Source: an uncultured Eubacterium sp. (lineage in GTDB: Bacteria; Bacillota; Clostridia; Lachnospirales; Lachnospiraceae). From it: a stretch of 60,938 bases of DNA. The position numbers and the translations under genes were made by a program. The notes under the pieces were generated by a model. That model worked only from the letters and a program-made list of their open reading frames with translations, had not been told where the DNA came from and did not search any database. Each line of letters starts with the position of its first letter. Positions within the stretch are counted from its first letter, which is position 1. Of this stretch, positions 1 through 9,275 are shown piece by piece. The stretch covers positions 1 to 60,938 of the forward strand of contig CAMDYG010000011.1 in assembly GCA_945910225.1 (NCBI GenBank). The letters run 5' to 3'.

Positions 1-236
1 TCAGATCTTTTTATTTATAAATGAAGATACATGGTCTGTGGGATGGACTATTATGAAAACACAATAAATTGTGTACTGAAATTATATAAAACGGAAAATA
101 TTGTATTTTTTATTGAAAAAAATAATGTTTAGGGGTAAACTTTATAAAGAATATTTCGATATAATATAATAGATGTTAGTTTATTTGTCTGCTTGAATAT
201 AACTTATGATTTATATAGTAAAAGTGAGGGGAATAT
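1..236. other. Upstream intergenic region of the Ig-like protein gene
   Basis: No coding sequence is visible in these 236 bases. The stretch is very AT-rich. A short inverted repeat ACACAA/TTGTGT with a 4-base spacer lies at 59-74. Overlapping TATAAT-like hexamers at 160-170 could be a -10 element for the gene starting at 237, but no convincing -35 hexamer is present. A GTGAGGGG ribosome site at about 226-233 precedes the start codon. Confidence 0.4.
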
Positions 237-3200
237 ATGAAGAATCTCAGAAAGATAAAAAAGCTTACAATGGGCTTGAAGCTTCAATGGAAGATATTGA
301 TTGCTGTTATAGCGGTTATGATGGCTGGTGGAGGGGTACTGATATTTGCTAATGCAGATTCAAGCGTATCACTTGCGCTTACACCAGCACAGTCAAGTGT
401 TGCACAAGGTTCAACAACAACAGTTATCCACGCTAATCTGTCAGGAACGGATGATGAATTTTATGATGAAAGCAATCCTGCCAATAATGGAATTGCAAGT
501 CCTGTAAGACTTGAATGGACAATATCAGATGAGGATTATGATGTTGTTAAGTTTGTTAATCCAAGTTCGGGTGGTGATGCATATCTTCAGAATATTTCAG
601 GAACAACTAATCCTACAATATATGGAAACAGAGCAGGTGCAGCAACAATTACAGCAGCTTATCATTCTAAGAAGTTTGGTGAGGGAGGAGCTGTTGTATA
701 TGATAATGTCCTTGCAACATCTACTGCAGCAGTATATGTTCCTATTAATGTTAATGTTGAAAGAAAAAGAGGAAACCAGACACTTGAGGAGGCTGATCTT
801 CTAAAAGAAGGAGACCTTATCACAATAACAGCCAATACATGTGAGAGTAATAAGCTTTTTGTTGAAACATCTAATGATCCATCAGGTGAAGTTAATTCAG
901 ATGGAATTGTTGAAATGTATTATCGTGATTCATCTAAGGTTATACTTAAAGTTATTGGTGGTGGTTCTACAGTCATAACAGCAAGAACTGCTGATGGAAG
1001 TGGAATTAATCCTCTTACATATACATTTACAGTAAGAGCAGAGGTTAAGTTTAAAGAAAATGTACAGAATGCGCAGGGACATTTTATAACACACCTGCCA
1101 GGTGATTCATCTGTTAAATATATGGTGTTATCAGATAAAGATTATGAAGAGTTTTCATATGAGACAATACCATCCAACGTTGTATATCCAGCTAAGTCTA
1201 ATGTTGTATACAGAACAGATGATACAGATATAGCTGCAGTAGCAGCAGGAACAGTATGTGGAGTACATGCAGGTGTTACAACAGTAAGCGCAGGACTTAC
1301 TACGATTGATATAGGTGGCAACGAGTCATGGTATACAAGAGATACTGTTAATATAGTTGTTCCATTTAAAAAGATGGGCAACGAAGTAAGCAATATGAAT
1401 GTCGGAGATGAGCTTCAGCTATCTACATCTGCTAAAGCATCAGAGGTGACGTGGTCAACATCTGATAATTCAGTCCTGCAGGTTGATTCCACAACAGGTC
1501 TCGTTAAGGCAGTAGGAGCAGGAACAGCCACTATATATGCAACAAGAGTACAGGATGAACTCTTTACTGTATATAATATGCCTTATCAGCTTGTTTATAA
1601 GATAACTGTTATAGATGGGTTCGGACTTAGTTCAGTAACAGCTTCAGTTAATATTGGAAGTACAATAGATATAACTGCACTTGTTACTAATAATCCGACT
1701 AAGGATCAGATTACTTATACTGTTACTAATCAGCCGGATGCGGCAGGTGTTGTTCCGACATATGATTTGATTACAGTTTCTCAGTCAGATGATGGAACTA
1801 TATTTACTATAACAGGTGTTGCATCTGGTATAGCGCATTTGACAGTTTCGCAGAATATCAATGGTGTAATCAAATCAGAAACATGTGTTATATATGTAAC
1901 AACACCAGTTGGAGAAGTAACAATTAATCCTTCTTCAATAACAATTGACAGAGGAAGCACAGGAACAGTCCAGCTGTTATTTAATCCATCAGGTCCTACA
2001 AACAGCAATGTTTTGTGGTCATCATCTGATACAACTGTTGCAACAGTTGAGGGAGACAGCTATACAGCTACTATTACAGGTGTATCTGGTGGTAATACAA
2101 CTATCACAGTAATTACAGAAGACGGACTGAAAGTGGCAACATGTGATGTATATATAAGAGAGCCGGTAACGGGAGTAACTCTTAATGCAACAACTGTAGA
2201 GTCTACAATGGCAATCGGGCAGTATCAGCTTGTTGCAACAGTTAAACCATCAGGAAATGGTGTTAACAGAAACGTAACCTGGTCATCATCTAATGAGAAT
2301 GTGTGTAAGGTGGATGAAAATGGTCTTGTAACATATGTTGCACCTGGATATTGTACGATTGTGTGTAAAACAGAAGATGGAGCATTTCTTGCAACATGTA
2401 ATTTTATAATAAGCATACCTGTAGAAACAATAAAGCTTGATTATACAGATGAAATAATGTCAATAGGACAGACGCTAAGAATTACAGCAGAAGTTCTTCC
2501 ACTTACAGCAACTAACAGAACAGTAAGCTGGGAATCATCTAATACTAATGTATGTATTGTTGATTCTAATGGACTTGTTGAAGCTGTCGGAACAGGAAGT
2601 GCTACTATTCTTTGTAAGTCGCTAGATGGTGGCGTTACGGCAATGTGTAATATATATGTCAAGCAGCCGGTAACATCTATTGTACTTAGTACAACTGATA
2701 TAACAGTAAGAAAGGGACAGGTATTCTGGCTGAATGCAACATGTCTTCCTGAGAATGCTGACAATAAAATTGTATCCTGGGAGAGCCGTGATACTGATGT
2801 GTGTACAGTAGAAAGTGATGGTAAGGTTACAGCAACAGGTGCAGGAACTACTTCTATCATATGTACTAATGTTGATACGGGACTTACAGCGTACTGCGTT
2901 GTAACAGTTACACAGCCAGTAACAGGAATTACTCTTAATTCAGATTATCAGGAATTATGGGTTGGCGCTAAATACGCGATTATACCATCAATTGAGCCTA
3001 TAGATGCAGAAAATAAAAATGTTACATATTTTTCAAGTGATACATCAGTTGCAACTGTTGATGAATATGGTGTTGTAACAGCTTTGAAAGGTGGAAGCTG
3101 TGTAATAGAGGTTACAACCGAAGAGTGTCATCTTACAGCAGCGTGTACAATAGTTGTTAAGGAATATGTTTCAAGCATTACGCTGAGTGAGACAGATAAG

Positions 3201-4139
3201 TTCATGAATGTTGGTTCAACTGGAACACTGGTTGCTACAGTAGGAACGTCAACAGCAACTAATAAGAATATAGTCTGGTCGTCATCAGATAATAGCATAT
3301 GTTATGTTGATACTAATGGAAATCTTAGTGCGGAATCGGTTGGAAACGCAGTAATTACTGCAACAGCAGCAGATGGAAGCGGAGTTAGTGCAACGTGTAT
3401 AGTAAGAGTTGTTAATCCTGTTACAAGCATAGAAGTAGTGCCAAGTACAGTAAGGATACTTGTTGGTGATTCCTACAAGTTAAGAGCAAATGTTTATCCT
3501 GATAATGCAACGATTAAGGATGTTGCATGGTCATCATCTAATGAATCTATTGCGACAGTTGATGAGGATGGTGAAGTATTTGCTTTAAGCACAGGAAAGG
3601 TTAAGATAACAGCTACGTCACAGGATGGTAACAATATTAAAGGAATATGCTGGGTGTATGTTACACCTGTGGTTAATATAACTTCATTAAGGATTAATTC
3701 TAAAGATATATATATGCTTTCGGGAAGAACCAGAAAGCTGTCTGTTATTGTAAGACCAGCAGTTAATACTGATTCATATGAATGGTATTCATCAGATACT
3801 GGAATAGTTACAGTTGATCAGAATGGTGTAATTACAACAGTAGGACCTGGTACTGCAGATGTTTATGTAATAAGTGATGCTGCAGGAGTTGAATCAACAT
3901 GTACTGTCCATTCACTTGCAATAAGCAAATCTAATATCACACTGGAGCAATATGACAGATTTAATCTTGATGTTATAGGAACTACCAGCAATGTGACATG
4001 GAGAAGCAGCAATCCACGAGTATGTACAGTATCTTCATCAGGTGAAGTAATTGCAAGAAAGGCAGGAGTTACAACAGTCACAGCTGTTGTTAATGATAAG
4101 ACTCTCACATGTACAGTAAGAGTTACAAGCCTTAGATAA
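237..4139 (+). CDS. Exported bacterial Ig-like (Big_2) repeat surface protein
   Basis: A 1300-aa exported protein built almost wholly of Big_2-type immunoglobulin-like modules, which in known proteins act as adhesins or rigid cell-surface spacers. Residues 1-42 form a basic N-terminus, a hydrophobic segment and a likely signal peptidase site after FANA. From about residue 555 the modules repeat every 84 residues or so, each opening with a phrase like PVTGVTLN or PVTSIVLS and containing W(S/E)SS(N/D) and a VD.NG.V turn. More divergent modules fill residues 45-550. There is no LPXTG, choline-binding, SLH or other C-terminal anchor, so it is either secreted or held by an uncleaved signal segment. 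Several modules carry two to four cysteines. The ligand cannot be predicted. It is followed by a strong terminator and appears monocistronic. Confidence 0.9.
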   Translation: MKNLRKIKKLTMGLKLQWKILIAVIAVMMAGGGVLIFANADSSVSLALTPAQSSVAQGSTTTVIHANLSGTDDEFYDESNPANNGIASPVRLEWTISDEDYDVVKFVNPSSGGDAYLQNISGTTNPTIYGNRAGAATITAAYHSKKFGEGGAVVYDNVLATSTAAVYVPINVNVERKRGNQTLEEADLLKEGDLITITANTCESNKLFVETSNDPSGEVNSDGIVEMYYRDSSKVILKVIGGGSTVITARTADGSGINPLTYTFTVRAEVKFKENVQNAQGHFITHLPGDSSVKYMVLSDKDYEEFSYETIPSNVVYPAKSNVVYRTDDTDIAAVAAGTVCGVHAGVTTVSAGLTTIDIGGNESWYTRDTVNIVVPFKKMGNEVSNMNVGDELQLSTSAKASEVTWSTSDNSVLQVDSTTGLVKAVGAGTATIYATRVQDELFTVYNMPYQLVYKITVIDGFGLSSVTASVNIGSTIDITALVTNNPTKDQITYTVTNQPDAAGVVPTYDLITVSQSDDGTIFTITGVASGIAHLTVSQNINGVIKSETCVIYVTTPVGEVTINPSSITIDRGSTGTVQLLFNPSGPTNSNVLWSSSDTTVATVEGDSYTATITGVSGGNTTITVITEDGLKVATCDVYIREPVTGVTLNATTVESTMAIGQYQLVATVKPSGNGVNRNVTWSSSNENVCKVDENGLVTYVAPGYCTIVCKTEDGAFLATCNFIISIPVETIKLDYTDEIMSIGQTLRITAEVLPLTATNRTVSWESSNTNVCIVDSNGLVEAVGTGSATILCKSLDGGVTAMCNIYVKQPVTSIVLSTTDITVRKGQVFWLNATCLPENADNKIVSWESRDTDVCTVESDGKVTATGAGTTSIICTNVDTGLTAYCVVTVTQPVTGITLNSDYQELWVGAKYAIIPSIEPIDAENKNVTYFSSDTSVATVDEYGVVTALKGGSCVIEVTTEECHLTAACTIVVKEYVSSITLSETDKFMNVGSTGTLVATVGTSTATNKNIVWSSSDNSICYVDTNGNLSAESVGNAVITATAADGSGVSATCIVRVVNPVTSIEVVPSTVRILVGDSYKLRANVYPDNATIKDVAWSSSNESIATVDEDGEVFALSTGKVKITATSQDGNNIKGICWVYVTPVVNITSLRINSKDIYMLSGRTRKLSVIVRPAVNTDSYEWYSSDTGIVTVDQNGVITTVGPGTADVYVISDAAGVESTCTVHSLAISKSNITLEQYDRFNLDVIGTTSNVTWRSSNPRVCTVSSSGEVIARKAGVTTVTAVVNDKTLTCTVRVTSLR

Positions 4140-4152
4140 CTGAATAAAATGA

Positions 4153-4188
4153 AAAAAGGAGATGCGGTCAGACATCTCCTTTTTAAAT
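4153..4188 (+). terminator. Rho-independent terminator of the Ig-like protein gene
   Basis: A 12-bp stem pairs 4153-4164 with 4173-4184 around an 8-base loop. The right arm ends in a run of five T. It lies 13 bases after the stop codon of the Ig-like gene. Confidence 0.9.
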
Positions 4189-4197
4189 ATGAGGGGG

Positions 4198-4222
4198 AGA
4201 TAGAAAGATTTAATTTCTATCT
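4198..4222. repeat. Small inverted repeat between two envelope genes
   Basis: AGATAGAAA at 4198-4206 is perfectly repeated in inverse as TTTCTATCT at 4214-4222, with a 7-base spacer. It sits just after a GAGGGGGA sequence and has no T-tract, so it is not an obvious terminator. It lies upstream of the promoter for the next gene, so an operator role is possible but unproven. Confidence 0.4.
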
Positions 4223-4303
4223 GTTATGTAATATACATATTAAATGTGAGCAAAATGTGTACAATTAATAAAACAAAAATAAAAATCATTAAAATCTATT
4301 TTG

Positions 4304-4332
4304 TTGATAAAAATGCTTTAATATGTTAATAT
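4304..4332 (+). promoter_or_regulatory. Predicted sigma-A promoter for the TPR/CHB_HEX protein gene
   Basis: TTGATA at 4304-4309 and TAATAT at 4327-4332 are separated by 17 bases. Transcription would start near 4339, a short distance before the start codon at 4363. Confidence 0.6.
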
Positions 4333-4362
4333 CAAAATGTTATTTTTGCATGGAGGTCTAAT

Positions 4363-5916
4363 ATGCCAGACGATTATAAGAATGATACAAGCATAGAGGA
4401 TGAAGTTGAAAAGTCACTTCAAAGAATTATAGAAGAAGAAACTAATGTTGCAAAAGCGCTGGTTGGTAACCAGGACGAAAAGCCGGTTATCAATAATAGT
4501 GCTGAATATGGCAAAACACAGGTTATCCCTACAATATCAAAGGAGATGCTTGAGGAGCCACAGGAAGAAAAAGAAGATGATGATGAACAGTCTTTAGATG
4601 ATATATTATTGGATGATACAGATGATGAGGATGAAGATGAAGAGCTTTATGGTGTAACATCTGATAAGAAAAAGAATAATAAGGAAAAGAAGCCAATGCC
4701 TAAAAAGACCAAGCTCATAATAGCTGGTGTTGCAGCGGGCGTGGCAGTTGTTATAGCAGTTATTATAATAGTTGCAGTATCTCTTAATAAGAAGAATACG
4801 CATGGTTATAAGTATTATTATGACGAGGGTATGAAGCTGTATGAGAATGGCAATTATGGTGATGCTGTGAATATGTTAGAGAAGGCAGCTAAAGAGTCAG
4901 AAGGAAAGAAGAATCTTGAACTTAAGTATGTTCTTTATCAGGCTTATAAGAATACAGGAAATGATAAGCAGGCAGTGAGTGAATTGAAAGATATTCTTTC
5001 ATATGATGAGAACTATTCAGATGCTGTAAAGGCGCTTGCTGAGTATTATTATGACAATGAAGATGGCGATAATCTGACAAAGCTTATAAGAAAATATCAG
5101 GATAGCAAATGTAAAGATGCTGTGGCAAAATATATCGTAAAAGATCCACAGCCATCCAAGGATGCCGGATCATATGATGATTCTGTAGAGATAAAGCTTA
5201 CATGTGATACAGGAGATGTGGTTTATTATACTACTGATGGCTCTGAACCAGATACTAAGAGTGAAATATTTGATGGTAAGGCATTTAAGCTGGAGACAGG
5301 AACTACTAAGATTAAGGCAGTTGCTGTTAATAATATTGGTGTTATGAGTAACGTGGTTGAGCTGGAATACGTTATTGAATATGGAGCACCTGAAGCACCG
5401 GATGTAACACCGGCATCAGGCAAATATTCAAAGGGCGAGAAGGTAAAGATTAATAATATACCTGATAAATGCAAGGCGTATTACACAACTGATGGAAAGA
5501 CACCAACAGAAAATTCAACAGAATATACAGGTGAATTTGATATGCCTGAAGGAAATAATGTCCTGTCGTTCATTATTATTAATGAACATTCACAAAGCAG
5601 TACTGTTGTAAAGAGAAATTATAATGTAGAGGTAAAGAATACTTATACATATAGTCAGGCAGAGACACAGCTTAAGAACACACTTATTGCAAGAAATGTT
5701 CTTAAATCAGATGGCTCAGCAGCAGATGGTTCAAAGGTTAATCTTGTATATGATACCAAGACTACGATTAATGGGACTGAAATGTATGTTATAAGGTATG
5801 ATGTCATTAAGAATGGAAGTACAACTACTGCAGGATACTACGGGGTAGATACTTCAACAGGAAAGATATACACAGTTACAGAATCTAATGGCAGTTATTC
5901 TGCAAATGCTTACTAA
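4363..5916 (+). CDS. Single-pass membrane protein with TPR and chitobiase-C-like repeats
   Basis: A 517-aa protein with four visible parts. Residues 1-112 are a very acidic, presumably cytoplasmic region with runs of D and E. Residues 117-141 form one transmembrane helix flanked by lysines, giving an N-in, C-out topology. Residues 148-245 are helical with TPR-like spacing (YYDEGMKLYENGNYGDAV). Residues about 262-340 and 345-425 are two copies of a CHB_HEX_C-type module, each with the hallmark YYTTDG(S/K).P. A C-terminal domain from 427 onward is unrecognised. The chitobiase C-terminal module is usually an accessory sugar-enzyme or cell-surface domain; no catalytic domain is present. It probably works at the cell wall, perhaps as a scaffold. 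The start is supported by GGAGG at 4351. Confidence 0.8.
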   Translation: MPDDYKNDTSIEDEVEKSLQRIIEEETNVAKALVGNQDEKPVINNSAEYGKTQVIPTISKEMLEEPQEEKEDDDEQSLDDILLDDTDDEDEDEELYGVTSDKKKNNKEKKPMPKKTKLIIAGVAAGVAVVIAVIIIVAVSLNKKNTHGYKYYYDEGMKLYENGNYGDAVNMLEKAAKESEGKKNLELKYVLYQAYKNTGNDKQAVSELKDILSYDENYSDAVKALAEYYYDNEDGDNLTKLIRKYQDSKCKDAVAKYIVKDPQPSKDAGSYDDSVEIKLTCDTGDVVYYTTDGSEPDTKSEIFDGKAFKLETGTTKIKAVAVNNIGVMSNVVELEYVIEYGAPEAPDVTPASGKYSKGEKVKINNIPDKCKAYYTTDGKTPTENSTEYTGEFDMPEGNNVLSFIIINEHSQSSTVVKRNYNVEVKNTYTYSQAETQLKNTLIARNVLKSDGSAADGSKVNLVYDTKTTINGTEMYVIRYDVIKNGSTTTAGYYGVDTSTGKIYTVTESNGSYSANAY

Positions 5917-5968
5917 GGTTGAAAGTGTTTAGGCACTTCATAATATAATATTTGAAAGGAGAATTATA

Positions 5969-6847
5969 ATGTATAAAATTCTTAAGGCTGAGAAGTTAGC
6001 AGAGAAGATATTCCTTATGGATGTTGAAGCTCCTAGAGTTGCTAAACATTGTGAACCTGGCCAGTTCGTTATTGTAAAGATGGATGATTTGGGCGAAAGA
6101 ATTCCACTTACTATTTGTGATTATGACAGAGAAGCAGGAACTATTACAATAGTTGTTCAGATAGTTGGAGCGTCTACTGAGAAGATGTCACATCTTAAAG
6201 CAGGAGATGCATTTGAAGATTTTGTTGGACCTCTTGGATGTCCATCAGAACTTATAAGCAAGGATATTGAGGAACTTAAGAAGATGAATATCGTATTCAT
6301 TGCCGGAGGTCTTGGAACAGCTCCTGTATATCCACAGGTTAAATGGATGCATGAGCATGGCGTTGATGTAGATGTTATTGTTGGTGCCAAGAATAAGGAA
6401 CTTATAATCTTAGAAGAAGAGATGAAGGCTGTAGCTGGTAATCTTTACATAACAACAGATGATGGAAGCTATGTGAGAAAAGGTATGGGTACAGATGTAC
6501 TTAAGGATCTTGTTGCAGAGGGAAAACATTATGATTTATGTGTAGCAATCGGACCTATGATTATGATGAAATTCGTATGTCTTCTTACAAAGGAACTTGG
6601 AATTCCTACAATTGTCAGCATGAATCCTATTATGGTTGATGGAACAGGTATGTGCGGAGCATGTCGTCTTAAGGTTGGTGACGAGATTAAGTTCGCATGT
6701 GTTGACGGACCAGAATTTGACGGACATCTTGTAGATTTTGACCAGGCTATGAAGAGAAGTGCTATGTACAGAACTGAAGAGGGAAGAGCTATGCTTGCGC
6801 TTCAGGAAGGTGATACACATCACGGTGGTTGTGGACAGTGTAATTAG
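5969..6847 (+). CDS. nfnA: NADH-dependent ferredoxin:NADP oxidoreductase small subunit (NfnA)
   Basis: A 292-aa subunit of the cytoplasmic electron-bifurcating transhydrogenase NfnAB, which couples NADH and reduced ferredoxin oxidation to NADP+ reduction. The layout is that of the dihydroorotate dehydrogenase electron-transfer family: an FAD domain with the RIPLT motif (44-48), an NAD-binding segment GGLGTAPVYP (about 113-122), and a C-terminal [2Fe-2S] site with Asp224, Cys229, Cys232 and Cys244. In this family an aspartate plus three cysteines hold the cluster, and that pattern is present. A terminal GGCGQC tail adds further cysteines. It is 17 bases before nfnB, so the pair is an operon. 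The alternative label sulfide dehydrogenase subunit beta describes the same family. Confidence 0.92.
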   Translation: MYKILKAEKLAEKIFLMDVEAPRVAKHCEPGQFVIVKMDDLGERIPLTICDYDREAGTITIVVQIVGASTEKMSHLKAGDAFEDFVGPLGCPSELISKDIEELKKMNIVFIAGGLGTAPVYPQVKWMHEHGVDVDVIVGAKNKELIILEEEMKAVAGNLYITTDDGSYVRKGMGTDVLKDLVAEGKHYDLCVAIGPMIMMKFVCLLTKELGIPTIVSMNPIMVDGTGMCGACRLKVGDEIKFACVDGPEFDGHLVDFDQAMKRSAMYRTEEGRAMLALQEGDTHHGGCGQCN

Positions 6848-6864
6848 AAAGGAAGGATTTCAAA

Positions 6865-8250
6865 ATGGACGTAATGAAGAAAGTGCCAGTCAGAGAGCAG
6901 GCTCCTGACGTAAGAAATAAGAATTTTGATGAAGTATGTCTTGGATATAACAAGGAAGAAGCTATGGAAGAGGCAGCAAGATGCCTTAACTGCAAGAATG
7001 CAAGATGCGTTCAGGGTTGTCCTGTTTCTATCGATATTCCAGCATTTGTTCATCAGGTAAAAGAAGGAAATATTGAGGAAGCATATAAGATTATTGGAAA
7101 GTCAAGTGCACTTCCTGCTGTATGTGGTCGTGTATGTCCACAGGAGACACAGTGTGAGGGTCAGTGTATCAGAGGAATCAAGGGCGAATCAGTATCAATT
7201 GGTAAGCTTGAAAGATTCGTAGCTGACTGGGCAAGAGAGAATAATGTTGAGCCAGAAAAGCCAACAGAGAAGAAAGGCAAGAAAGTTGCAGTTATCGGTT
7301 CAGGTCCTTCAGGACTTACATGTGCCGGAGACCTTGCCAAGATGGGATATGATGTAACTATATTCGAGGCATTACATGAGGCTGGTGGTGTATTAGTATA
7401 TGGTATTCCTGAATTCCGTCTTCCTAAGTCAACAGTAGTTGCACATGAAGTTGAGAACGTTAAGAAGTTAGGTGTTAAGATTGAGACTAACGTTGTTATT
7501 GGTAAGTCAATGACAATTGACCAGTTACTTGAAGATGAAGGCTTTGATGCAGTATTTATCGGTTCTGGTGCAGGTCTTCCAAGATTCATGGGCATCCCAG
7601 GTGAGAATGCTAACGAAGTATTCTCAGCTAATGAGTACCTTACAAGAAGCAATCTTATGAAAGCTTTCAAGGATGAGTATGATACTCCAATAGCAAGATT
7701 TAAGAAAGTTGCTATCGTTGGTGGTGGTAATGTTGCTATGGATGCTGCTAGAACAGCGTTAAGACTTGGAGCAGAGACTCATATAGTATACAGAAGAAGT
7801 GAAGAGGAACTTCCGGCAAGAGCTGAGGAAGTACATCACGCTAAGGAAGAAGGAATTATATTTGACCTTCTTACTAATCCAACAGAGATTCTTACAGACG
7901 ATAAGGGTAATGTTACAGGAATGAAGTGCATTAAGATGGAACTTGGTGAACCTGATGCTTCTGGAAGAAGAAAGCCTGTAGAGATTCCTGGTTCAGAGTT
8001 TGTTATGGAATTAGATGCAGTTATCATGTCACTTGGTACTTCACCTAACCCACTTATCTCTTCAACAACTAAGGGGCTTGATATCAATAAGAGAAAATGT
8101 ATCGTAGCAGAGGAAGAAAATGGTAAGACATCTAAGGAAGGTGTATATGCCGGTGGAGATGCTGTTACAGGTGCTGCTACAGTTATTCTTGCAATGGGTG
8201 CAGGTAAGGCTGGAGCTAAGGGAATTGATGAGTTCCTCTCTAATAAGTAA
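6865..8250 (+). CDS. nfnB: NfnB / glutamate synthase small-chain-like flavoprotein
   Basis: A 461-aa large subunit of NfnAB. The N-terminal domain carries two [4Fe-4S] cysteine sets: Cys40, 43, 48, 52 and Cys87, 91, 97, 101. It is followed by an FAD Rossmann motif GSGPSG (145-150) and a second nucleotide motif GGGNVAMDAA for NADP(H). This architecture is shared with the small subunit of glutamate synthase (GltD/GltA), and databases often use that name. The adjacent nfnA and the absence of a large glutamate synthase subunit favour NfnB. In known Nfn enzymes this subunit holds the bifurcating FAD. It is expected to act with the Rnf complex encoded at 24908-29968. Confidence 0.9.
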   Translation: MDVMKKVPVREQAPDVRNKNFDEVCLGYNKEEAMEEAARCLNCKNARCVQGCPVSIDIPAFVHQVKEGNIEEAYKIIGKSSALPAVCGRVCPQETQCEGQCIRGIKGESVSIGKLERFVADWARENNVEPEKPTEKKGKKVAVIGSGPSGLTCAGDLAKMGYDVTIFEALHEAGGVLVYGIPEFRLPKSTVVAHEVENVKKLGVKIETNVVIGKSMTIDQLLEDEGFDAVFIGSGAGLPRFMGIPGENANEVFSANEYLTRSNLMKAFKDEYDTPIARFKKVAIVGGGNVAMDAARTALRLGAETHIVYRRSEEELPARAEEVHHAKEEGIIFDLLTNPTEILTDDKGNVTGMKCIKMELGEPDASGRRKPVEIPGSEFVMELDAVIMSLGTSPNPLISSTTKGLDINKRKCIVAEEENGKTSKEGVYAGGDAVTGAATVILAMGAGKAGAKGIDEFLSNK

Positions 8251-8289
8251 TCTGAATTGTAAAGATAAAGATTTACAGATAATAAAAAT

Positions 8290-8326
8290 GAGGATGCCGC
8301 ACTAAGAAAATTAGTGCGGCATCCTC
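8290..8326. terminator. Bidirectional terminator between nfnB and the DUF2007-like gene
   Basis: A perfect 16-bp stem pairs 8290-8305 with 8311-8326 around loop GAAAA. It lies between two convergent genes. A short T-rich tail follows on the + strand, and AAAAAT before the stem supplies a U-tract on the - strand. Confidence 0.9.
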
Positions 8327-8329
8327 TCT

Positions 8330-9067
8330 TTAGTTGAATAATTTTTCTATATATGAATCACTGATTGATTCTTTTAATTCTTCCTGACAATCCGGGAAGT
8401 TAGAGCTGATCTGGTCTTTTACATATGAACTTCTGCTGAAATACTTCATTTCTTCAGGAATATCATTGTTGTATGATGCTTCAATATCACCTGCTGTTAT
8501 GTTGTTCTCAAGCCAGTCAAATATTTCCTTGGAAACCTTATTGTCGTTATCGGCTGAAGCTTTAATGTTTTTAGAGTATTTTAATGACCATAAACCAATT
8601 GCAATAAATGCAATAAACAAAAGTGCAAGAATGACATTAATAAGGATAAATGATGAAGATGATTTATCAACTAAATGAATAATTCCAAAGTAATTAAGCA
8701 GTAAAATGACGATTCCAATTCCACCACATACAAAAAATGTTATTGCAGATGAAAGATTATCTTTATATTTGTCAGAACTGCTTTCATAAAGGTTGCCACC
8801 AGAAGATATAAAATCATCAGAAAGATCTGATGAAGAGCTGTCATCATTATTATTTTCCAGTTCGTTTTCACAAAATACATGATACAGATTAGAAGCTTTT
8901 TCAAAGTCATTGCTTGGAATTCCTACTGAATATGTATCGTTGTCGGGATTCTTTTTTGTTGAGACATCTTTAATGCCTGAATAAATCAGAAACTCCTTAA
9001 AACGCTCTGCTGCATCAGCTTCAAGATAGGCAACAGCTTCATAGCTGTCAGATTTAGTTTCGGACAT
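8330..9067 (-). CDS. Membrane protein with N-terminal DUF2007-like domain
   Basis: A 245-aa protein of unknown function. Residues 9-70 (EAVAYLEADAAERFKEFLIY and following) resemble the small DUF2007 fold, which handles cytosolic signal or metal-related roles that are poorly defined. Residues 71-104 are a low-complexity D/S/N linker. Two transmembrane helices follow at about 105-128 and 139-162. The remaining 80 residues are cytoplasmic and helical. Both soluble parts are expected on the cytoplasmic side. It is transcribed alone, divergently from the C39-like lipoprotein gene, and ends at a shared bidirectional terminator. GGAGG at 9075-9079 supports the start. The DUF2007 assignment is by pattern only. 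Confidence 0.65.
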   Translation of the reverse strand: MSETKSDSYEAVAYLEADAAERFKEFLIYSGIKDVSTKKNPDNDTYSVGIPSNDFEKASNLYHVFCENELENNNDDSSSSDLSDDFISSGGNLYESSSDKYKDNLSSAITFFVCGGIGIVILLLNYFGIIHLVDKSSSSFILINVILALLFIAFIAIGLWSLKYSKNIKASADNDNKVSKEIFDWLENNITAGDIEASYNNDIPEEMKYFSRSSYVKDQISSNFPDCQEELKESISDSYIEKLFN

Positions 9068-9275
9068 ATAATTCCCTCCTGTTATTGAATTGTTTTCATA
9101 TTATAAAATATAATTGTGAAAAAATAAAGAACAACACTGTCAATGTGGAAAAAAAGCCCATATTAATATATAATTATTATAATTACAGGCTTTCATGTCT
9201 ATATATGAGCCAGGAAAGGCATCATGGATATGATTGCCGTTTATATTAACTGATGGATGAGGATAGAATTAACAT

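Noticed and set aside
2441-2860. Antisense reading frames within the Ig-like gene and other long genes
   Set aside because: Several antisense frames are open by composition alone. They lack ribosome sites and recognisable protein features, and lie opposite clearly coding sequence.
237-4139. DNA-level tandem repeat in the Ig-like gene
   Set aside because: The roughly 250-base periodicity is at protein level; nucleotide identity between modules looks low, so recent duplication is not supported.
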